NCBI RefSeq assembly: GCF_029960785.1
Contig: NZ_JASBQE010000116.1
Location: forward strand, 1-35,965
Source: Polyangium sp. 15x6
Lineage (GTDB): Bacteria > Myxococcota_A > Polyangia > Polyangiales > Polyangiaceae
Length of the DNA stretch: 35,965 nucleotides
Direction of reading: 5' to 3'
Below, piece by piece: positions 9,783-17,466 of this stretch. Within the stretch, counting starts at the first letter, position 1. Each line of letters starts with the position of its first letter. A program made the position numbers and the translations under genes. The notes beneath the pieces were generated by a model. The model saw nothing but the letters and a program-made list of their open reading frames with translations, did no database searches and was not told the DNA's origin.

Positions 9783-12116
9783 GTGCGAGTCACCCAACGG
9801 CAAGGTCTTTATGCGGGCGTGGCGATCATCTCGGCCGCGGGCATCGTCCTCCAGATCGCGCTGACGCGGCTCTACTCGGCCCTGCTCGGCCATCACCTCG
9901 CCTTCCTGGCCATTTCGCTCTCGCTCTTCGGCATCGGCCTCGGCGGCGTCCTTCTGTACGTCGTCCCCGCGCTGGCCCGCCCGACGCACCTCCTCGCGCG
10001 CCTCGGGCTTTTCTCCGGCCTCGCGGGCCTCGCCGCCGTCGTCGCCGTCGTGATGCTCCTGCATACCCGGCCGATCGAGACCATCGACCTCGCCGTCCTC
10101 GGGCGCCTCGCCGGGACGTACCTCGTGACGTCGATACCGTTCGTCTTCATCGGCATCGTGGTGGCCGCGGCGTTGCGCCACGCCGCGGCGGAGGTGAGCC
10201 GCCTCTACCTCGTCGATCTCGTGGGGGCCGCGGTGGGCGGCGCCGGATCCATTCTCGCGCTCCGGGCGGGCGGCCCGCGCGCGTGCCTCGTCGTCTGCGT
10301 GCTCTGCTCCCTCGCAGCGCTTTTTTTCGCGCTCGGCGCGCGGCAGGCGGAGGGGCCTTATGGTCCGCAACGGCCCGCGCAAATGCCCGTCATCGCCACG
10401 TTCGTCCTCGGCGCGTGCGTGCTCTTCGCGGCCGATCTGCGCGTGCCCTGGCTCGTGCTCGGCGAGCTGCGCTGGGTCGACATGAAGCAGGTCGAGTTCC
10501 AGCAATGGAACGAGATGGCCCTCATCACCGTCGACAAACCTCGTGATGGAATGGCCTGGATGCGGATGGACGCGAGCGCCGCCACGGCCATCCTCGCCCC
10601 GGACGAGACGCCGCCGCTCCACCCCGATGAAATGGCGTACGTCCTGCACCGGGATCAGGGCCCGGTGCTCGTCATCGGCGCCGGCGGCGGGCGCGACATC
10701 CGGGCCGCGCTCAAGGCGGGCCAGAAGGACGTATTCGCGGCCGAGATCAACCCCACCATCGTCAACGACGTGATGCGGGGGAAGTATCGTGATTTCAGCG
10801 GCGGCCTCTTCGACAAACCCGAGGTCCACGTCTCGGTCGCCGACGGCCGCAGCTTCGTGCGGCGCTCGCCGGTGCAGTTCCGCAACATCGTGATCTCGCT
10901 CGTGGATACCTGGGCCGCAGCCTCGGTCGGGGCGCTCGCGCTCTCGGAGAACAGCCTCTACACGGTCGAGGCGTTCCGGGATTTCATCGAGCGCCTCACC
11001 CCGGAGGGCACGCTCCTCGTCAATCGCTGGGACAACGAGTTCCCCCGCCTCCTCGCCCTCGGCGCGGCCGCCCTGCGCGAGAGCGGCGCGGCCGAACCGA
11101 AGGACCACCTCTTCGCCTGCGGCAAGGAGCGCTCGACCTCGCTCCTCGTCAAACGCACGCCGCTCACGCCCGAGGAGATCGCCTCGCTCCGCGCCCATTG
11201 CCAGTCGAACCACTTCTACGAGGTATTCGCCCCCGACGCACCCGGCAATGATTTGCGCCACCGCCTCGCCACCCTGTCCGACGCGAGGCAGGCATGGCCG
11301 GACGCGCGGACCGACCTCACCCCGCCCACGGACGACCGCCCCTTCTTTTTCTACACCGTGCCCGCGCGCTGCCTCGTTTCGGTGCTCGGCAGCCCGAGCG
11401 AGCGGCAATTGCAGCACGGGCTCCTCACGCTCGTGGGCCTGCTCGTCACGAGCGCCGTGATCGCGGCGCTTTTCCTCCTGGGCCCGCTCCTCGTTCGTCG
11501 TGTGGCCATTCTCCGGGCGCCCGATCGGGGCCAGAGGCTGCGCGCGCTCCTCTTTTTCCTCGGGCTCGGCGCGGGGTTCGTCTACGTCGAGGTCGCGCTC
11601 GTGCAGTATTTCGTGATGTACCTCGGGCACCCGATCTATGCGCTCTCGACGGTGCTCGTGGCGCTTTTGCTCTCGACGGGCCTCGGCAGCTTGCTCACCG
11701 CGCGGATCGGCGTGGAGCGCGCGCAACGAGCGGCGCGCGCGAGGGCGATTTTGCTCGCGGCGCTGCTCGTGATCTACGCGCTCCTGCTCGGCCGTGTCCT
11801 CGGCCTCGCCGTGAGCTTGCCATTCGGATTGCGTCTTGCCCTCACGCTGGCCCTTCTCGCGCCGCTCGGGTTGCTCCTCGGATCCCAGACGCCGCTCGGC
11901 GTGCGACTCATCGATGCGCGCGCGGCGGAGCTCCTGCCCTGGTGCTGGGGGCTCAATGGCGTGGCCAGCGTGGCGGCGACGGCGATGGGGACGCTCGTCG
12001 CAATGCACGCGGGGTTTCGGTGGTTGCTCGTCGCGGGGGCCGCGACGTATCTCGTGGCTGCGCTCGTGGTGCCGGCGAGATCGGAGGCGGGGGCGGAGGC
12101 CCCGCCCCTCTCCTGA
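9783..12116 (+). CDS. Polytopic membrane protein with spermidine-synthase-like methyltransferase-fold domain
   Basis: A 777-residue fusion. The first about 185 residues form several TM helices. A soluble Rossmann domain follows (about 205-520) with the nucleotide-binding motif VLVIGAGGGRDI and an acidic partner AAEINPTIV, as in spermidine synthases and SAM methyltransferases. A second TM block (about 545-770) closes the protein. Such SpeE-like membrane fusions are common in myxobacteria; their substrate is unknown and true polyamine synthesis is doubtful. The start is GTG at 9783. The last codons contain a GC-rich hairpin (12087-12105). Confidence 0.82.
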   Translation: MRVTQRQGLYAGVAIISAAGIVLQIALTRLYSALLGHHLAFLAISLSLFGIGLGGVLLYVVPALARPTHLLARLGLFSGLAGLAAVVAVVMLLHTRPIETIDLAVLGRLAGTYLVTSIPFVFIGIVVAAALRHAAAEVSRLYLVDLVGAAVGGAGSILALRAGGPRACLVVCVLCSLAALFFALGARQAEGPYGPQRPAQMPVIATFVLGACVLFAADLRVPWLVLGELRWVDMKQVEFQQWNEMALITVDKPRDGMAWMRMDASAATAILAPDETPPLHPDEMAYVLHRDQGPVLVIGAGGGRDIRAALKAGQKDVFAAEINPTIVNDVMRGKYRDFSGGLFDKPEVHVSVADGRSFVRRSPVQFRNIVISLVDTWAAASVGALALSENSLYTVEAFRDFIERLTPEGTLLVNRWDNEFPRLLALGAAALRESGAAEPKDHLFACGKERSTSLLVKRTPLTPEEIASLRAHCQSNHFYEVFAPDAPGNDLRHRLATLSDARQAWPDARTDLTPPTDDRPFFFYTVPARCLVSVLGSPSERQLQHGLLTLVGLLVTSAVIAALFLLGPLLVRRVAILRAPDRGQRLRALLFFLGLGAGFVYVEVALVQYFVMYLGHPIYALSTVLVALLLSTGLGSLLTARIGVERAQRAARARAILLAALLVIYALLLGRVLGLAVSLPFGLRLALTLALLAPLGLLLGSQTPLGVRLIDARAAELLPWCWGLNGVASVAATAMGTLVAMHAGFRWLLVAGAATYLVAALVVPARSEAGAEAPPLS
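12087..12105 (+). repeat. Small GC hairpin at a gene 3' end
   Basis: Arms GCGGGG/CCCCGC enclose the loop GCGGAGG. The GGAG-containing loop on GC-rich arms is shared with hairpins at 67-87, 14271-14305 and 35425-35447 (in one orientation or the other). It lies inside the last codons of the preceding gene and adds a Glu/Ala/Pro tail. Confidence 0.5.
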
Positions 12117-12155
12117 ACGACGACGCGAGCACGTTTCCTGTCCCTGCCCGACGGA

Positions 12156-13409
12156 TCAGTCGTCGCCGGGCGTGAAGAGGATGGGATACGAGACCGTGGT
12201 CTCCTTCGTCGCTGCGGGGAAAACGAAGTTCTGCGCGGCGTCACGCATGCAAGTCTCCGTCGACTGGAGCGCGGCCGACTCCGCGGTGGCCTTCATGCTC
12301 GCCATGTGCCCGTCGGTATCCACCTTGAAATCGAGCAAGATCCGGCCCGACGCCGCCGGGTTCGTCTGGAGGACCGCCTCGTAACAACCCCGGAACGCGC
12401 CGAAGTGGCTACGCACGACGGCCTGGATCTCCTCGGCTTCGAGCGACTCCGGCACCTCGACGCTCGTGGCCACGAGCGGGAGCTCGTCCATGCCGGCGAG
12501 CGTGGTCTCGACATTGTCGAGCTGGGCGAAGCGCGGGGCCGCGACGAGGAGCACGGGCGGCGCGCCCTCGCGCTGCTTCGCGGCCACGAGCCCCTTGCCT
12601 TTCGCGAGCCGCGCCTTGATCTCGGCCGTAGGCAGCGGCAGCTCCGCGTCGTACCGCGCGGGGATCTCGCCTCCTTCGAGATCGTAATAATAAACGACGA
12701 GCGAGCTGGCGAGCTCGGCGCGGGCGCGGACGATGCCGACCCACGACGTTTCGCGATTCGTGTTGCTGTCGACGTTGACCTCGCACGTCGGGCAAGTCTT
12801 CTCTTTTTCGGCGCGGATCGCGCCGCCCACGTTGAATGTGCCGATCCGATCACTCGAGAAATTGCGATCGCCGCCGAACGCGAGGACGCGCACGCGATAG
12901 CGGCCGCCCGCGTCGGGCGGGAAAAACTTCGCGAGGTGGGTCGCGAAGATCGAGACCGGAGGCTCGGCCGGGGTGAGGCGGCGCTTCGGCGTGTCCTCGC
13001 TGCCCGTGAGCAGCTTGCGGAGGCGTTTTTCGGCCTCGGCGGAAAGCGCCCATTCCCGGTCGCCCGCGTGCGCGGCGAGGAGGTTTTCGACGGCCGTGAT
13101 CGCGCCTTCCGCGTCGCCCGTCGCTTCGAGGGCGCGGCTGCGCACGAGCGCGGCTTCGTCGCGCTCGGTCGCCGTGGCGGCAGGATGCGCGAGCGCCAGA
13201 TCGATCTCGGCGAGCGCCTGCTTCGCGTCCTCGCCGCGGTCGAGCGCGCGCGCGACCCGCTCGATGCGCAGCGCGACGGACACCTCGCCCGACGGCGCCG
13301 CCTGAATGGCCGGCGCCTCGGTGCCTTCGGCGTTTTCACCCGCGCAACCGAGCACGAACATGGAAGCGAGGGATACCAGAACGAAACCACGGCCGAGTTT
13401 ATTGTTCAT
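12156..13409 (-). CDS. Lipoprotein with AgmX/PglI C-terminal domain
   Basis: A 417-residue outer-layer protein. The signal peptide ends in VLGC (Cys22). A helical, TPR-like segment of about 100 residues follows (RVARALDRGEDAKQAL and so on), then a central domain with a CPTC pair. The C-terminal 90 residues match the AgmX/PglI C-terminal domain, a myxobacterial module: FRGCYEAVLQTNPAASGRI, then LDFKVDTDGH and a final Cys followed by FVFPA. The domain is named for gliding-motility proteins, but its presence alone does not show a motility role. The start ATG at 13409 has a perfect AGGAGGT six bases upstream, which overrides the longer open frame. It lies 110 bp downstream of the response-regulator gene on the same strand and could be part of that transcript. 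Confidence 0.85.
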   Translation of the reverse strand: MNNKLGRGFVLVSLASMFVLGCAGENAEGTEAPAIQAAPSGEVSVALRIERVARALDRGEDAKQALAEIDLALAHPAATATERDEAALVRSRALEATGDAEGAITAVENLLAAHAGDREWALSAEAEKRLRKLLTGSEDTPKRRLTPAEPPVSIFATHLAKFFPPDAGGRYRVRVLAFGGDRNFSSDRIGTFNVGGAIRAEKEKTCPTCEVNVDSNTNRETSWVGIVRARAELASSLVVYYYDLEGGEIPARYDAELPLPTAEIKARLAKGKGLVAAKQREGAPPVLLVAAPRFAQLDNVETTLAGMDELPLVATSVEVPESLEAEEIQAVVRSHFGAFRGCYEAVLQTNPAASGRILLDFKVDTDGHMASMKATAESAALQSTETCMRDAAQNFVFPAATKETTVSYPILFTPGDD

Positions 13410-13519
13410 CGTCAGACCTCCTGCATGGCTGCCATCGCGGCGCCGTCTGGAGACCACTATGCGGCGCGTTCCTGTACGAAGTTTCTCTGCCATGTCACCG
13501 TTCGGTCACCGGGCGCGGG

Positions 13520-14248
13520 TCAGTCGCCTCCGGAGCTCGGCGCGCGGGTGAAGCGGTAGCCGGCGCCGCGCACGGTGACGAGGTGGCGGGGGTTCTTCGG
13601 GTCGTCCTCGATCTTGGCGCGGAGGCGGTTGATGAAGTTGTCGACGGTGCGATCCGTGCCGAAGTAGTCGGCGCCCCAGACCGCATCGAGGATACGCTGG
13701 CGCGGCAGGAGCGTGCCCTCGTGGCGCAGGAAGTAACGGAGGAGGCGCATTTCGAGCGCGGTCGTCTCGAGCGGCTGGCCGCCGCGGCTCAAGGTGTGGG
13801 CGCGGAAATCGGCGGTGATGTCGCCGATCTGGATGACCTCGGTCTCGGACTCGGCGCGCCTGCGCCGCCGGAGGGCCGCGTCGATGCGCGCGCAGAGCTC
13901 GGCCACGCCGAAGGGTTTTACGATGTAATCGTCGGCGCCGAGGCGCAGGCCCCGAACCTTGTCGGGCTCCTCGCTCTTGGCCGTGATCATGAGAATGGGG
14001 ACCTCGGGATCCACCTCGCGGAGGCGCTGGCAAACCTCGAAGCCGTTCATGCCGGGGAGCATCACGTCGAGCAGGACGAGGTCGGGTTTTCCCGCGAGCG
14101 CGGCTTCGAGGCCGTCCTTGCCGGTGCCCGCGACCTCGACGCGGAACCCCTCGGATCGCAGGGTTTTCGTCATGGCGAGGCGCAAGCCGAGGTCGTCCTC
14201 GACGAGGAGAATGGTCTCCTGCCGCCCCGCGGGGCTTTTCGTGCTCAT
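13520..14248 (-). CDS. OmpR-type response regulator
   Basis: A 242-residue DNA-binding regulator. The receiver domain (about 11-125) has the acidic pair in VEDD, phospho-acceptor Asp61 in LVLLDVMLPGMNG, Thr/Ala switch residues in MITAKS and Lys111 in IVKPFG. The C-terminal winged helix (about 145-238) shows LSRGGQPLETTALEMRLL, the TVDNFINRLRAKIE recognition region and VRGAGYRF. GGGAGGAAA lies just upstream of the ATG. Its start overlaps the stop of the kinase gene by four bases (ATGA), so the pair is translationally coupled. The nearest possible target is the AgmX-domain lipoprotein gene downstream; that is inference. Confidence 0.94.
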   Translation of the reverse strand: MSTKSPAGRQETILLVEDDLGLRLAMTKTLRSEGFRVEVAGTGKDGLEAALAGKPDLVLLDVMLPGMNGFEVCQRLREVDPEVPILMITAKSEEPDKVRGLRLGADDYIVKPFGVAELCARIDAALRRRRRAESETEVIQIGDITADFRAHTLSRGGQPLETTALEMRLLRYFLRHEGTLLPRQRILDAVWGADYFGTDRTVDNFINRLRAKIEDDPKNPRHLVTVRGAGYRFTRAPSSGGD

Positions 14249-16098
14249 GCTTTCCTCCCATTCAACGCTCGGGGGCTCCGCCCGGACGAGCCGGGCTTCG
14301 CCCCCGAACCCCCGGGAAATACCAAAACAAATGCCGCGCCGCGACCTGGCTCGCTCTCCACGCGCGCCGTCCCGCCGTGCGCGCGCATCACGTGCCGGAC
14401 CAGCGAGAGACCGAGGCCGCTGCCCTCGGTCTCCCGGCTCAGTTTGTCGTCGAGCCGCTCGAAGGGCTCGAAGATCCGCTTCTGATCACGCCGCGAAATC
14501 CCGGGGCCCCGGTCCTCGACGCGGATCGTGATGCTCTCGTCCGCGCATCGCACGACGACCCGATAGGGTGTGCCGTCGGGCGCGTATTTGCGCGCATTGT
14601 CGAGCAGGTTGTCGAGGGCGAGGCGGACGAGCCCCGGATCGACGTGCGCGGGGGCCGGCGTGTCAATGGCGCGCTCGATCGCGGGGACATCGGGGAATCG
14701 CTCCTCGAAGGCGAGGATGGCCTCGTCGGCGACGGCCGCGAGGTCGGCCTCGGCGCGCACCGCGGCGAGCCGGCCCTTGGCCATGCGGCCGAGCGAGAGC
14801 ATGCGCTCGACCGTGTCGCCGAGCCGCTTCGATTCGCGCGCGAGCGCCTCGAAGACCTCGTGTTGCTCCTCGGGCTCGACGCGACCGCTTTCGAGCAGCT
14901 CCGCGAGCATGCGGACGGAGGAGACCGGGGTGCGCAGCTCGTGCGAGACGGCGGAGACGAAATCGACCCGGAGCTCGCTCGTGCGCCGCGCCGCCCGCAT
15001 GCGCGCCCATAACAACGCGAGGAGGCCGAGCGAGACGACGACGGCGCCCCCGCCGATCGCGGCGAGGACGCGGCGGCTCCGCGCGGCGCGCCGGTCGATG
15101 GCCGTGCGATCGGCGGGGACGACGTGCATGGCGAGGCCGGGCGCGAGGAGGGTCGTGCCGCGGAGGTCGCCGAACGAGGCGACGGCCTGTGCGAATTGCG
15201 CGCGCTCGCCGGCGGGCATGGCGGGAAGACCCGCGTCGAGGGAGGCGGCGAGGGAATCTCCATGCACGACGAGGCCCGCGAGCCGGCCGTCGTCGAGGGC
15301 GCGGAGGACGAAGATGGCGCCCGGCGCGCGAAACCGGAGCATGCCGGCGCGATCGGGGCCGCCGCGCAAGGCCGCCGCGGCCTCCTCGCTGCGCAGAGCG
15401 TCGAGGATGCGGCCACGCGTGGACGGAGAACCCTTCAATGCGAGGAGCGCGCGGGCGCGCAAGGGCTCGCCGAGGGCCGTCGCCGTCATGATCTCCTCGC
15501 GCGCTGCCTCGCGCTCCCCGGCGGAGAGGGACGCCGCATGGCCCTCGATCCAGGAGACGAGGGCCGGGGCTTCGCTCTCCGACAGATGGGAGAGCGCGAC
15601 GACGGGATAGAGGAACCGCCCGCCGGCGCCGCGAACGTCTGGACAAACGGCGAGAAGCTCCTTGCGGGCGTTCGTCCGCGTGTCCTGGTTTTTCGTGGTG
15701 GTGAACGTGGCCGCGAGGGTGCTGCAATGGTCCGTCGAGGCCTTCGGGGGGGCGCTCGCGGGAGGCGCGGCCGGCAGGGCGAGGGCGCGGTCGCGATCGA
15801 GCAGCAAGGGCGCGGCGAAGGGCGGGGCGATGCCGGCGAGGGTCTGCTCGGCGTCGCGGAGCTCGGGGCCGAAGCGCGCGGCGGCGAGGGCCGCGTCGGC
15901 CTCCGCGAGGGCCTTCTCGACGCGGAGGCGGAGGCGCTCGGCGCTGAAGTCGAGCGCGCTCTGGGCCTCGCGCCGCTGCGCCGCTTCCTCGCCCTCCATC
16001 GCGCGCAGGCCGAGGATGCCCACCGCGATCGAAGGCAGGAGCGCGAGCGTCACGAAGAGGAGGAGATCCCTGAGGCGCGCGGCGCGTTCGGTCAGCAC
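14245..16098 (-). CDS. Membrane sensor histidine kinase
   Basis: A 617-residue kinase partnered with the following regulator. TM1 is at about residues 11-32 and TM2 at about 343-367. Between them lies a sensor domain of about 310 residues, rich in Ala and Leu, with no recognised fold. The cytoplasmic part has the H-box with His386 (FVSAVSHELRTP), the N-box LDNLLDNARKYAPDG (495-509), G1 VEDRGPGIS (527-535), the F-box IFEPFERL and G2 EGSGLGLSL (558-566). The start is GTG at 16098. The last about 20 residues (GSGAKPGSSGRS and on) are encoded by a hairpin repeat and are probably not part of the folded kinase. Confidence 0.93.
   Translation of the reverse strand: MLTERAARLRDLLLFVTLALLPSIAVGILGLRAMEGEEAAQRREAQSALDFSAERLRLRVEKALAEADAALAAARFGPELRDAEQTLAGIAPPFAAPLLLDRDRALALPAAPPASAPPKASTDHCSTLAATFTTTKNQDTRTNARKELLAVCPDVRGAGGRFLYPVVALSHLSESEAPALVSWIEGHAASLSAGEREAAREEIMTATALGEPLRARALLALKGSPSTRGRILDALRSEEAAAALRGGPDRAGMLRFRAPGAIFVLRALDDGRLAGLVVHGDSLAASLDAGLPAMPAGERAQFAQAVASFGDLRGTTLLAPGLAMHVVPADRTAIDRRAARSRRVLAAIGGGAVVVSLGLLALLWARMRAARRTSELRVDFVSAVSHELRTPVSSVRMLAELLESGRVEPEEQHEVFEALARESKRLGDTVERMLSLGRMAKGRLAAVRAEADLAAVADEAILAFEERFPDVPAIERAIDTPAPAHVDPGLVRLALDNLLDNARKYAPDGTPYRVVVRCADESITIRVEDRGPGISRRDQKRIFEPFERLDDKLSRETEGSGLGLSLVRHVMRAHGGTARVESEPGRGAAFVLVFPGGSGAKPGSSGRSPRALNGRKA
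14271..14305. repeat. GC hairpin repeat inside the kinase 3' end
   Basis: Nested arms GGGGGC/GCCCCC and CCCGG/CCGGG pair around short spacers. On the minus strand it contains the CGGAG core seen in other hairpins of this window. It encodes the C-terminal tail of the kinase and lies about 25 bp upstream of the regulator start codon, so it may also affect translation of the regulator. Confidence 0.5.
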
Positions 16099-16188
16099 GA
16101 GGGAGAGGTTCGCATGGAAATGTCACCGCCGTGTCACGGCGTGCGCGGCGTCGTCACGCGGCGGTCTTCGTGAGCGTGAGCGCCTTCT

Positions 16189-16833
16189 TCAGGTGCCGGC
16201 CCCGAAAATGGCCCGCCGCGCCGTGGGAAAATTCTCCCCCGCGGCGCCGCGGCGAGCCGCGACGGCCTCGGCGAGGAGGCCCTTCGTGACGAACGCCTCG
16301 ACGTCCGCGAGCGTGGCTCCCTCCGCGGGGGCGAACTTCAGGAAATACGGTTTGTCTCCTGTCCTCACGCCCGCCTCGGCGCGCTCGATCAGGTGGCGCA
16401 AGAGGGCGAGGGCGTCCGCGGGGAGGCCGCGCCCACCGATTTTCTCGAATGCTTCGGTCCAGTCGAGATCGGACGATCCGCGCAGTTTGTCGAAGGTCAA
16501 TTCGTAGGCGCCCGCGAGGTCCGGATCCCAGCCGACCGCGTCGATCGCGGCGTCGAGCACATATTGATCGGAGTCGCCCGACACATGCATGAGCTCGGCC
16601 TGGGCGAAGCGGAGCCGTCCCTTCAGGGCGGGGTCCGTCACGACCAGGGATACGGCGCGAAACGTGGATGCGTCGGCGCGCTCGATCGCGACCTCCTCGT
16701 TCACGGCCCGCGCGGCCCACGCGAGGAGCTCCGCGGGAAGATCGGGATTGTCGGAAAGCGCTGATCTGGCGGTTTCTTTTTCGTCGGCGTCGTCGTCGTT
16801 GCGGAGCCGATCGAGGAGAGATTGGGCGTCCAT
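16189..16833 (-). CDS. Hypothetical protein, 214 aa, helical
   Basis: The start is chosen at the ATG at 16833 (MDAQSLLDRLRNDDDADE), since the open frame further upstream has low-complexity composition and crosses the divergent gene. The product is acidic, helix-rich and soluble, with no Cys. A segment ALSDNPDLPAELLAWAAR recalls leucine-rich or HEAT-like repeat variants in which short helices follow each other, but no repeat register is clear. No catalytic motif seen. It is divergent from the roadblock-like gene with 88 bp between the starts, which suggests shared control. It lies upstream of the kinase gene on the same strand with a 90-bp gap. Confidence 0.65.
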   Translation of the reverse strand: MDAQSLLDRLRNDDDADEKETARSALSDNPDLPAELLAWAARAVNEEVAIERADASTFRAVSLVVTDPALKGRLRFAQAELMHVSGDSDQYVLDAAIDAVGWDPDLAGAYELTFDKLRGSSDLDWTEAFEKIGGRGLPADALALLRHLIERAEAGVRTGDKPYFLKFAPAEGATLADVEAFVTKGLLAEAVAARRGAAGENFPTARRAIFGAGT

Positions 16834-16921
16834 GGGTGCACGATACGCCGGACGGGGGAAGGGGGTCGAGAGCCTGCCTGGGTCTTGTGCCTCGGGCGGC
16901 AGGTCTGTAGGGTGTGCGACC

Positions 16922-17425
16922 ATGGACTCGGCCAACGAGATCCCCGCGTGGCTCAGGCTGCATCGCTGCCTCGTGTCCCTGCAGCACGACGTCGGGGCCA
17001 CGAACGCCATCATCTGCGACCTCTCGGGCAGTATCTTCTGTTGTGGTCTGTCGAGGCGACCGCAGGACGACATCGCCGGGCGGTCGCACGCCTCGCTCGG
17101 GGAAACGGAGGCCGAGCTCGCTCGCGAGCTCCCCGCGATCGGCGAGATGTTCGAGCGCGTGCTGCGCGCGCGCCCGCGCGGGAAGGACAAACCCGGCGCG
17201 CACTTCACGGTCGCGCTGGCCGACGAGGAGCCTTTCGCCTACGCGCAATCGTTCGCCGGGGTGTACGTATTGCTCCTCTGGTTCAGCGGGCCGTTCACGC
17301 CGTTCCCGGTGGCCGCGAAGCTCCGCGCCGCGCTGCCGGTGATCGAGTCACTGACGGTGATGCTGCCGCCGCCCGAAGGGCCGACGCGAGGGCAAGGAGC
17401 GATGTCGATGCGGACGAGGAGGTGA
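16922..17425 (+). CDS. Roadblock/LC7-like hypothetical protein, 167 aa
   Basis: Begins MDSANEIPAWLRLHRCLVSL. The order of an N-terminal helix, a strand with NAIICDLSGSIFCCG, a helix with ELPAIGEMFERVL, paired strands (FTVALADEEPFAYAQ and FAGVYVLLLWF) and a C-terminal helix RAALPVIESL is that of roadblock-type GTPase regulators such as MglB. The match is by pattern, not by a signature, so this is tentative. No signal or TM. A frameshifted remnant of the C-terminal segment occurs at 22772-22850, so the family has at least one dead paralogue here. It lies 41 bp upstream of the DUF3160 gene on the same strand. Confidence 0.65.
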   Translation: MDSANEIPAWLRLHRCLVSLQHDVGATNAIICDLSGSIFCCGLSRRPQDDIAGRSHASLGETEAELARELPAIGEMFERVLRARPRGKDKPGAHFTVALADEEPFAYAQSFAGVYVLLLWFSGPFTPFPVAAKLRAALPVIESLTVMLPPPEGPTRGQGAMSMRTRR

Positions 17426-17466
17426 GCGCCCTTCCATGACACCGAGGCTTCCGCTAGCCTCGGCGG

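Noticed and set aside
7695-12008. A 1437-codon open frame on the minus strand
   Set aside because: It is antisense to the amidase and spermidine-synthase-like genes, is full of Arg/Glu/His-rich low-complexity text, and is a typical shadow frame of GC-biased genes.
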